Positions 36,201 to 48,200 of a DNA stretch of 64,000 nucleotides are shown piece after piece. How positions within the stretch are numbered: the first letter of the stretch is position 1; every line of letters begins with the position of its first letter. The DNA lies in the NCBI GenBank assembly GCA_032622095.1, contig CP136065.1, positions 157,237,577 to 157,301,576 on the forward strand, given 5' to 3'. Source of the stretch: Siphonodentalium dalli (lineage: Eukaryota; Mollusca; Scaphopoda; Gadilida; Siphonodentaliidae). The position numbers were made by a program, and so were the translations under genes. A model generated the notes under the pieces. The model did no database searches and was not told the DNA's origin. It saw only the letters and a list, made by a program, of their open reading frames with translations.

Positions 36201-39200
36201 TATCGGAGTCCCATATTAAGGAATAATACTGGATATGAGGAATAATACTGGATATGGGCAATATACTGAAGCAGCGAAGCTGACCATCATATATCCCCTT
36301 AATAATCTAGATTTGTAATAAAGTTGTATAGAGGAAACAGTTTGAGTTATTCACTCATGGCAGAAGATGTGGAAACTACATCGGTGAAATTTGATGTAAC
36401 TCAGGGTGACCACCAGCCAGATCAAGCTTTATTGGAAGGAGTTCCACTGGACTACACATGAATTGATAATATTAAATCACAACAATAATTTATGAAATAA
36501 AAGGTTTATTTTCTAATTAATCACAGACTTTCATAAAAATCTTGAAGTTTGGAATAGTGCTGATCCACAAACCAGAGTGCATTACATACAATAGCCACAC
36601 ATTGCCGACCCACACTGTCAACGCTAACCTTTCGGAAGCCCACTTTGTTTTCAACCAGTCAATGAATGAATTGCACAATTTGTTACGTTTGTTTTTCACA
36701 TTTGTCTTACTGGGCAACACCACCACCTTGCAACTTGTCATCAGCACCGAGAATACATCAACTACTCCTCCCGATTTATTCTCTGGTACATCTTCTTTGG
36801 TCACTCGAATTTGAAAATATCGTCCGAAAAATTGTGTGACATGAGAAAACATGATGATGATCATGATCATGATGTCTCCTGCAACTGTGTCAAAGTCCCC
36901 CGTTTTCGTTTTTGAAACAACCAGGTCAAAATCATCGTCAATGTCTTTCGTGGACATGAAATAATCAGCCATTTGAGGAACAGTTTTTGATCTGTTGTCT
37001 GATATAATTGTCCATTTGCCTTCCGACGCATTCTGCACGATACAAATGTTCACCAAAGTCGCCATTTTGTTATTATTTTAAACAGGAAGTTCGTCAGAAT
37101 TATCCGCCCTTGTTTGTGAATAGATAGATAGATAAAAGAATAGATTTGCAGTCCGGATAGATTTGCAGTTTGTGTAAAGTTTCAAGACGAAGTTATCGGT
37201 CTGGGGCGGTTCGGGACATGCAGTATTTATATATTTATTATTTTATAGGTGCCAATAAATAAAGGGGAGGCGCAGGTTTTTGGGGGACGCGGCGATCCCT
37301 GAGAAACGAACTATTAAGTGTGTATGGCCTAACTAGTATATATTAATCAAACTTGGAGCTACAAACATAATATTAAGCTGCAACCCATGAAAAATGAGTG
37401 TGATTATACCCCCACCCCACCCCAACCCTCCAGTCAGCCCCCACCTATTATCATGGCCCCTTATTACCTCTCACTCTGAACTAGACCTTGTATAGGAACA
37501 CCTTTTTCTTCTCCACAAACTGCACCCCTATTATAAGTATAAGAATGAATGTGAGCAATGTATTACCATGAGGGCCCTTCCATATTAACAAGCTCTGCTT
37601 CAATAGGGTCCTGTTGTGTGTTTATGTAAATTTGTCATTGATTATCTAATAAACTTTATTGAACTTTGAACTTTGATTAAACTTGTCAGGTAAAAACAAA
37701 TCTAAAACATTTTTAGGGCTTTGTCAAGCTGTTTTACCCCAAAATATGGGATTCTGTTCACTTATTTTAGTAATCACAGCAACCAAAATGTGAACTTTAT
37801 AGAAGTTTTTTATATAAATTTTGTCGAACCTAAATCCAACAACCACAAAGTCTATATCCAAGATAAAAATATGGGAATGTGTACTGATCACTGTGAACAA
37901 TAAAAATACCGGTATATATTATACTTTCAGTATACATTTAGATTCACTTATATATATTCAAAGATACGAGGCAAGTTTCATTATAGACAACACACCAGCA
38001 TGCATATATGCCTACATGTATATTATACATCTGAACAGTGAGCCTTTTTAGCTCAACTATTGCCATGGCTTTGTCGTCCGTCGTCCGTGTGTGCGTGTGT
38101 ACGTGTGTACGTAAGGCGTCAACAATGCAGTCTACAGGTCGTACCTTTGGTCGGATCATTATGAAATTTTTCATAGCTGTTGACATCAACATTTAGACCA
38201 GAATGATTAATTTTGGGGTCATTCGGTAAAAAAACATGGCCGCCAGTGGCCATCTTGCATTTCAAAATTCAATCCATTAGCACGGGCTACAGGGCGTACT
38301 GTTTGTCTGATCGTCATGAAATTTGTCATGGATGTTAATATTGACATGTAGATGGGAAAGAGTAATTTTGGGGTCATTCGGCCCAAAAACATGGCCGCCA
38401 GCAGCCATCTTGGATTTTACTCTTTGTATGACTAAATTCTTTAGCACGGGCTACAGGTCGTACTTTTAGTCTGATCATCATAAAATTTGTCAAGAATGTT
38501 AATAATGACATGTAGATGGGAACGAGTCATTTTGGGGTCATTCGGCCAAAAAACATGGCCGCCAGCAGGCATCTTTGATTTCACTCTTTGTATGACTAAA
38601 TCCTTTAGCACGGGCTACAGGTCGTACCTTTAGTCCGATCATCATAAAATTTGTCATGGCTGTTGAAATTGGAATGTAGATGGGAACGAGTCATTTTGGG
38701 GTCATTCGGACAAAAAACATGGCCGCCAGCGGCCATCTTGGATTTCAAAATTCTATCCATTAGCACGGGCCACAGGTCGTACTGTTCGTCTGATCATCAT
38801 GAAATTTGTCATGGATGTTAATATTGACATGTAGATGGGAACGAGTAATTTTGGGGTCATTCGGCCCAAAAACATGGCGGCCAGCAGCCTTCTTGGATTT
38901 TACTCTTTGTATGACTAAATTCTTTAGCACGGACTACAGGTCGTACTTTTAGTCTGATCATCATAAAATTTGTCAAGAATGTTAATAATGACATGTAGAT
39001 GGGAACGAGTCATTTTGGGGTCATTCGGCCAAAAAACATGGCCGCCAGCAGGCATCTTTGATTTCACTCTTTGTATGACTAAATCCTTTAGCACGGGCTA
39101 CAGGTCGTACCTTTAGTCCGATCATCATAAAATTTGTCATGGCTGTTGAAATTGGAATGTAGATGGGAACGAGTCATTTTGGGGTCATTCGGACAAAAAA

Positions 39201-42200
39201 CATGGCCGCCAGCGGCCATCTTGGATTTCAAAATTCAATCCATTAGCACGGGCCACAGGTCGTACTGTTCGTCTGATCATCATGAAATTTGTCATGGATG
39301 TTAATATTGACATGTAGATGGGAACGAGTAATTTTGGGGTCATTCGGCCAAAAAACATGGCGGCCAGCAGCCTTCTTGGATTTTACTCTTTGTATGACTA
39401 AATTCTTTAGCACGGGCTACAGGTCGTACCTTTAGTCTGATCATCATCAAATTTGTCATGGATGTTAATATTGACAAATAGATGGGAACGAGTAATTTTG
39501 GGGTCAATCGGCCAAAAAACATGGCCGCCAGCAGCCATCTTGGATTTTACTCTTTGTATGACTAAATCCTTTAGCACGGGCTACAGGCCGTACCTTTAGT
39601 CTGATCATCATAAAATTTGTCATGGCTGTTGAAATTGGAATGTAGATGGGAACGAGTAATTTTGGGGTCATTCGGCCAATAAACATGGCCGCCAGTGGCC
39701 ATCTTGGATTTCAAAATTTAATCTATTAGCACGGGCCACAGGTCGTACTGTTCGTCTGATCATCATAAAATTTGTCATGGATGTTAACAATGACATGTAG
39801 ATGGGAACGAGTAATTTTGGGGTCATTCGGCCAAAAAACATGGTCGCCAGCAGCCATCTTGGATTTTACTCTTTGTATGACTAAATCCTTTAGCACGGGC
39901 TACAGGTTGTACCTTTAGTCTGATCATCATAAAATTTGTCGTGAATGTTAATAATGACATGTAGATGGGAACGAGTCATTTTGGGGTCATTCGGCAGAAA
40001 AACATGGCCGCCAGCAGCCAGCTTTGATTTTACTCTTTGTATGACTAAATCCTTTAGCACGGGCTACAGGTCGTACCTTTAGTCTGATCATCATAAAATT
40101 TGTCATGGCTGTTGAAATTGGAATGTAAATGGGAACGAGTAATTTTGGGGTCATTCGGCAGAAAAACATGGCCGCCAGCAGCCATCTTTGATTTTACTCT
40201 TTGTATGACTAAATCCTTTAGCACGGGCTACAGGTCGTACATTTAGTCTGATCATCATAAAATTTGTCATGGCTGTTGAAATTGGAATGTAAATGGGAAC
40301 GAGTCATTTTGGGGTCATTCGGACAAAAAACATGGCCGCCAGTGGCCATCTTGGATTTCAAAATTTAATCCATTAGCATGGGCCACAGGTCGTACTGTTC
40401 GTCTGATCATCATGAAATTTGTCATGGTTGTTAATATTGGATTTTACTCTTTGTATGACTAAATTCTTTAGCATGGGCTACAGGTCGTACCTTTAGTCTG
40501 ATCGTCATAAAATTTGTCATAGATGTTAATAATGACATGTAGATGGGAACGAGTCATTTTGGTGTCATTCGGCCAAAAAACGTGGCCGCCAGCAGCCATC
40601 TTGGATTTTACTCTTTGTATGACTAAATTCTTTAGCATAGGCTACAGGTCGTACCTTTAGTCTGATCGTCATAAAATTTGTCATGGATGTTAACGATGAC
40701 ATGTAGATGGGATACAATCATTTTGGGGTCATTCGGTCGAAAACATGGCCGCCAGCAGCCATCTTGGATTTTACTTTTCTCTTCATGTCTATAAACTAGT
40801 ATTAGACATTCAACTTTCCACATTCCTAATCGCTCCATTGACTGTAATACATTAAATTATTCCCTTTCCAAGTTGAGCTACAGTGTCATTGACACTTTCA
40901 TTTATCATTCAATTACGGTTCAAATATATTGTTGACCACAGTTCGGTCAGTTCTATCTATATATACATGTATTGCTCTTTTAAATTTATAGGCCTACCGC
41001 TATTCTCAAAGTAATTGACCAGAAAAACGGGGTGATACCCCGGTCATGACCGCAGTGATACCGGTAATAAACGGTAGCGGTATCGAGACGGTCATGGCGT
41101 GGAGTTACGATATTGGGCGATAATGATACCGTGGTCTTTTAGCGGGCACCGCATTAATTTTGTTGAATACCGCGGTGATTTTCATGGAACTCTTTTAGGG
41201 GAGGTATTTACTCACACATACTTGTTCGCGTTAACAAGCGGTATCAGTACCGCGGTATTGGAGGATACCGTGGTATAGTACCGCCATATTAACGGGGTGA
41301 CACCACGTTATTGGTGGTCAATTACTTTAAGTATAGCGGTACATGATACTATATTGCACATTTTGAGGGGAAATTATAGTGGGTAAAAAAGTTGGGACTT
41401 ATAGACTGAAATCTATGGTAAATTAAAATGCGAGAGGCTGATTACTACTAAAAATTTGCTGACAAAGCGTTACCCAGGATGGTGTAGACGACTGTACATG
41501 TGGTTCGCACTACTGATCATGTCTTATTCAGGAAAAGCAGTCCTTCCCAGGAGACGGGAGTGATTGCTCTCGCATCTGTACACACTTGTAATTTTCAATT
41601 CACGGGTACTAAAATTCGCACCCGTCCCTCTTCTCAAAATACTAATGGAGACTGTAATTGTTGGTTCAATAGTGAACTATTTTAAGGTTTATTTAGATCC
41701 TTTACTATCTCAGTTCAACTATGGCATATTAAAGTGTAACTAGACATAGGTCTATTCCACAATGACTCTTTGTTTGAGAAAAACACAACTTACAATTATA
41801 GTATGGGTGCAATATTACACCCGTCTTCTGAATTTCAGGAGCAAATAAATGCTCTCGCTGTGTTTTCCTCGTGGGAAGGACTGAGGCAAAGTAATGGATT
41901 CCTTGCAATCTGTTAATCATCAGTGTCGGTGATCCCGAGAGTAAATGTAGTTCTTGTTTGTTTTCAGGCTAGAATTTCAGCAGTGAGTTGGTCAAACTTT
42001 GACACTGAGCTGATAGTTATCTGTGATGATCGCGGAGCATTGAATGTCTGGAAGGTTGGAGGTCAACCTAAGACATATACGCCTATGAGGAATGGAATTT
42101 CATGTTCAGCATTCTCCACGCAGCAAGCATCAGTGATAGCTGTTGGGTTCGTAGACAATTATTAAAAAAATATAGTCAGTGTTCCAGACCTCCAGTTATA

Positions 42201-45200
42201 ACAATTACAAATCTAATTAAATATCGTTTTCTGTATTGTTCTGTTGAAAACCTGATAAGACATATGAACTAGACCTACACACAGAGGAATATGATTTTGT
42301 TATTGAAATATCAACAAAACCGTTTTAGCGGTCTCTTTAAAATATTGAATAAATATGAAATACAGTAAAACCTCTCCAAACTGGACATTCTATTAACCAA
42401 ATCACTCTCCATACTGAACAAATTGGCAGGTTCAGAATTCACCCAAGCGCATTCTCACTAAAAATAACCTCTGCAAACCGGAGATGACTTTTCTAGTCCA
42501 AAAGTGAACGAATACATTATTTTTTACCTCCGAAATCGGAATGCGGAAAATGATAACAAACGAATGCACATGCGTTAGATTTTACATAACTGATACTGAG
42601 ATCGTGTTGGCTCTAGTGTAAACTGTGGATCCTTTATAAGTTTAAATATCTGGTCTATACATTCAACCCTGAGCGGTCATTTTCTTTGACAGCTCAATCA
42701 TTGTGACAGGTTGATTAAAACTGTATTTGTGATAAAACACTACCATTGTGTACTTTTAGCTAATTAGTGTTTAGTTTGGACAGTGGTCGTAAAAATAAGA
42801 GTCCAAATCAGCGCAAAGTGTCAGTGCTGTATTCTCTGTGTAGTCACTATTGTTCACTTAATGTGTTAAATAAGCTTACAATTATCTAATCAGACACCAG
42901 TCTTATAATTCAGTTCAAAGCGATCGCCAAACAAAATACTGCTAATTAAATCAAATCACTTATATAAGAGTACGAAACCTCTGTACTAACAATGCAACAT
43001 TTTTTAATGACATTTTCTTAAAAACGCGACATCGTTGTAAAATATATCGTTTCCCATCTTTCCTGTCTTATCTATACATGTATTATATCTTATTATACCA
43101 TGTTTTATCTATTGTTATTCATATTATATCGGTACTTTATTGAATAAAGTTTAATTAATCAGTAATGAGTTGGTTGTGCTTTGACAACTCTTAGTTTCAG
43201 TAATGATGTCAATACATTCCGATCATAGTGTGATTATCTATAAACAGAACACATCTTTAAACCAAACAGACGAACTAGTCCGAAGGGTTTTCGATTTGGA
43301 GAGGTTTAACTGTATATACTTAGATCATTCAATATCAAACAATATTTTGTCTTTCAGGTGTCACTTCCAAATGTGTTATGTGTCTTATCAGTTTCAGTTT
43401 TCCCCACCCCTACTTTTATATATATATATATATATCTTTATTATCCTCAATATTTGAAGAGTTAGATACAAACAATAAATTGTAAACATATATACAAATA
43501 CAAACAGTGCCGCAGGCAAAAACATATTTTATACAGGAATGCATAATTACATCATGGCAGCTTAAATTGACTGAACAACGTAAGAAAACCGCGATATCAG
43601 GAAAATAATGTAAACATAGAGGAAAAATTACTAATGCTTTTACGCATAAGAAAAAAACCGAACTATATTAAGGATATTGCCTTAATTGTTATTCAACATG
43701 AAAACAACGATTGCATACATGTATATATTTCACATCACGTCGCTCAGGGCATGGGAATTCCAGATATCCAATAATGCCATATTTGCGTGGCCTCTAGCAT
43801 GAAAAAATCGACAATGGCGAGGGCATCTTCAGCTATGTCGAATAGAGCATTTGGGATGTGCCCAATAAACAGGAGCATTTGATTGGAGGGAGGAATTCTA
43901 TCAATACACATATAACAATCTATATGAAAATGAGACAAAAACGATACCAAGCGTCATTTCTTGAGTCGTTAAGAAAGTCACAGTCATGAAAAACGTGTTT
44001 GACCGTGTCATTATAAACTTGACCACATCTTGTGCAGAGAACATCTTCCTTAAATTTCAACATACACAGAAGTTGGACAATGAAAAAATAACACTTGTGT
44101 TTGGGAAATTTGTGACATGCTTTCCAAATATGGGACATTTGAAGATTTTCCTGGACAATGGAAAAACAATCGAAATCACTCTGCATTGATACTAGTTGTT
44201 GCCATTGGCTATTTGAATTATCTCTGATCGCCTCATTAACTGTGGATTTCCAATGATTCTTAACAGGTATAATTGCTTCTGATGAAAATTCCATATAGAA
44301 GGAACCAATTCCAAGATCATCGCGATCTGATCCAACTGTCCATATGAAAGGCCCTCCCTGGCCGAATTGAGATTCGGCTGTACGGTGGAGGAAGAGTTGC
44401 TTGGTAGCCTTGTCATCACTCATGCTGCACAAAGAATGCTACAATGAGAGCCAATGTTTTACAATGACAGAACCGAGTGATGGGATACTAGAGATGGGCG
44501 GTACTCGGTATTTACCGTGCGGTATCGGTATCAGCGTAATACCGATTTACCGTACCGAATCAAAACTAAAAATACCGTATTTTCGGTAATGAAATTATTC
44601 ATGTGTTGCCAGCGTATGTGTGTATAAGCAATGGGAATCGGATAATTATGATAACTCGGTGTAACAAGTTGATACAACATGTATTAGTCTATTGCAACGT
44701 TGTTACATAAATGGCACAGCTGCCCGACAGCATCTCTGATCTTTACGACATATTAATGACAATGTAACTAACATCATGACGTTTGACTACTCATAGCTGG
44801 ATCGTTATGTGTCAATTTCGGTATCCGTGCAAACTGGAAAATGCGTGGGTAACTCGGTACAGGACTTTAACCCGTGTTCCAAGTTGGATCGAAGCATGTG
44901 TTACGTGGGGTCCCTGTGCACACCAAATTGAAACCCCCACATGTTACTTTATAATTAGACGGTGATGCAATAACGATTTGATATACGCATTGCAGATACT
45001 GATCTTGTCAGTTGCAAATAGCACATCTTCTCGGAAAGTTGTGCACATATATGTCGGTACAAATGTGTTTTTATCCTACTATAAATTAAACACATACTTA
45101 CCGGCATATTATACATATGCGCCTATATTTGACAAAAAAAAAGATTGTGTGATAACTTTATATTAACATTTGGGCACCATGTGCTACCGCTAATTTGCCT

Positions 45201-48200
45201 GCTATAAATAAGAGGGACACTTATATACATGGATGGTATAAATTACGCTACAATGAGGAGATTATGAACCACCCGCGGGTTTGGACATCTGCAGTTTGGA
45301 AATTGCCATGACATCGCGCAAACTTTTATAAATTTGTGAATTGTGATTACAGATTACTAATCACAATTTTATTCACTCATTGAAATGTTACGGAAATAAA
45401 ATTGACATGAAAAAATATTGTAGTCATGCTCTTATTCTTTTCAAATCAGTGCAACGACATGCGTGCAAATCATCAAAGAAATGTGTGAATATTACTTAAA
45501 TGCGTCATTTTGTTGCCTAATTTAGCTATTGTCACGAATGTAGTAAATCCGTGGACTGTGGTCATATACCTGTATACACGCTTATTGTTCAGCTAAAAAC
45601 TCGTAAGACATCTCGTATAGCAAAATTACAGCCCCAAATGCATAATTTTCCGAAAATCGGTTGCCTTGTCAACAGGTCGCAATTTGGTAGTATCTGGCCA
45701 AAATTGTTGATCACCCATATATTACGAGTTGTCACGTGGATAATTCGTCATGACAAATGGTCTGACCCAGCATTAAATTAGCGCATACATTGCTAAAAAA
45801 TGATATAAAAGTAAGCATTTTATCGTTAGAAAACGGGGGTTTGTCGGCCATTTTGAATGGCGCCCTATGTCGGTGATGGGTGATTTTCGAGCAAGGCTAG
45901 TTCCAGATGTTGGCAAAATATTCCTGAATCATTTATCTTTGGAAATCATTTATATTTGATTCAAAATGTCACAAACTTATCGTCATATATAGCGAAATTA
46001 CAGCCCTTAAACGCATAAATTTCGAAAATAGGTTGCTATGGCAACCGGTCGCAATTGATAGTATCTACCCAAAATTTCTAGAAGATTTATAGACTACGGA
46101 TGATCAACCATATAGTAGATGTTGTCACACGGAGAATTCTGCTATGGCAAATGGTCTGACCCAAAATTGAATGAACGCATAAATTGCTATAACATTATAT
46201 AAAAGTAAGCATTTCTGCAAACAATCTCGTCTGTGAGTAATGTTTTCTCAAAAGAATCACGTCCCAAACGAGTTAACAGGAAATACACTATTAAGGTAGT
46301 ACCTGCTATACAGTATGTTCACTATTGTAGGTATAAAAATGGTGCCATCTTACTTCTCAATGTGTCACGGACCTGCAAGGTCATTCATAAGCTGCATGGG
46401 CATGACAATGAGATAAATATGTTGGCATGGTCGCCTGTGGCTGGGGAGGTGATCTCAAAAAGCCTGGATGATCTTCATCATGAGAAAGGTATGGCTAACT
46501 AATAGTGATATCATGCAAAAGTGGTCCTCTTTGATTTTATTATCCAAATTTTGTTTTTGGGGGGGGGGGGGGGGGGGGGGGGGGGCTATTAAAATAGCTG
46601 TGTCCGTCCGTCTCTGCAGAAAGTTTCCGGATGAGAACTTTATTTTGGGCTTTCAGATCTAGACCAAATTTGGAATGTGAGTTTAACAGCTCAAAATACA
46701 GGTCAATTTCGAATAAGGGATTTGGTCTGCCAATTTTTGCCGGAGTTATGGCCCCTTCTCGACTTTTAGAATTTTTGTCATTTTGAGGTTTCCGGATGAT
46801 ACTTCAGTTTGTGGGATCTGATGTGAAAAAAAATTATAATGTCAGGTTATCAGCTCCAAATACAGGTCATGTATGGGTTCTGTCCAACAATTATTTCCGG
46901 AGTTATCATTGTCCTTAATATCAATGTTGAATTTGCCGTTTATTTTGGTTTACGGATGATAACTTGAGTTTTTAAATATGGTATGTGGATTAACCACATG
47001 AAGATACAGGTCAAGTTCAATTTGGATTTGGTCCGCTCATTTTTGCTGGAGTTATCGTCCTTGTTGACTTAAAATTTGCTGATTGTTTTGGTTTCCGGAT
47101 GATAACTTTACTTTTAGTTATCTGATTGTTTATAAATTCAAATGAATCTCTTGATATTTTATTTAGTACGTGGTTCAAATTTCAGAAGACAAAGGCCAAG
47201 TTTGAATTTAGTCATGGTCCAAAGAATTTTGACAGAGTTAAAAAAAATATATTCTTACTAAAAAGCCAACTTGTCGGGGGACATGACCGTCACATGTGGT
47301 TGGCGACCTTTTATTTCTGGTTTAAAATATCTCAACTTTCAATTTTGAAAACGTCCTCTCTTATTACCGCCATCACAAGTGACATATCAATTAGAAATGC
47401 AAAAAGAAATATTGATGTTTTACAATATGTCAGTGGGCTTATGTTTTATGTGCCAACTTTTGGGTTTGATCACTTACAATTTGGCCATGTCAGTTTTTAG
47501 CTCAACTTGACAAAGTCAAGTTTGAGCTATTATGGTTTGGTATTCATTGTCTGTCTGCGCATGATCTGTTTCCTTTAGCACACTCTACAGGTCACATCTC
47601 TCATCTGATTGTCACCAAAATTCATATGGATCTTCAGGGTGACCTCTAGATGGGAGTCATCTATTTTTTTCTGAAAAACTTTGCCACCAACAGCCATATT
47701 GGATTTCAAATTTGAATCCATCGTCACACCCTGCAGCCTGCATTTATCGGAGAATTGTTTTGATAATTAAAAAGCATGTTTTGGATAACCTCTTGATGGT
47801 ATAGACTGATTCTCGATGAAAAACATGGCCACTGACAGCCATCTTCGATGTTACTCTTTGCATGACTAAATTGTTTGCTTTGCATGACTGAATCCATCAG
47901 AAAACCCTAAGGCCACATCCCTCATCTCATCATAACCAAACTTTATACAGATCTTCGGGACTGATAAAAGGCACTTATTCTTAGAGACTGATTCAGATAT
48001 CTTTACAGGATTCAGGAAATACAGTGTGTTTTTCCCCCCAGAATTTGTGCTACTGTAGGGTGTGGGCAAAGGCTAAAAAGTATCACACAAGTCTGATAAA
48101 AAAATCCCCCCTCTCCACCCCGTGGCCTGTTGGGCAATTTTGTGGGCTAAAAATAAATACAAAAACCTGCTTGCTTGACCATTTTGTAACAAAACATGTC

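Larger units (their letters stand above)
21275..41967 (+). other. GEMIN5 intron 1 (20.7 kb)
   Basis: Bounded by GTAAGA and TTTTCAG. The flanking exons join to a continuous WD-repeat sequence that aligns with human Gemin5 without a gap, so no exon is missing between them. The intron holds a hAT-like element, a CR1-like LINE split by a gene-bearing element, satellites, a second gene-bearing element, a LINE fragment and a MITE, each listed separately. Stretches at 21275-21480, 33540-34290, 37333-38045 and 41342-41967 show nothing recognisable. Confidence 0.9.
42147..46330 (+). other. GEMIN5 intron 2
   Basis: Holds a pogo-like element (42363-43312), a dead LINE fragment (43744-44432), a single hAT-like end near 44492 (TAGAGATGGGCGGTA, no partner found) and two direct repeats of about 230 bp (45601-45830 and 45980-46215). 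The rest is AT-rich, with nothing recognised. Confidence 0.8.

Noticed and set aside
43203-43457. Possible exon near 43.2 kb
   Set aside because: Lies across the end of the pogo-like element; no homology, and GEMIN5 exons 2 and 3 join without it.
44492-44585. hAT-like end TAGAGATGGGCGGTA with 'cggtatcggtat' repeats
   Set aside because: No matching inverted end or 8 bp duplication was found, so only a degraded end can be suspected.
47126-47500. 124-codon open frame in intron 3
   Set aside because: AT-rich, no homology, overlaps dispersed repeat remnants.
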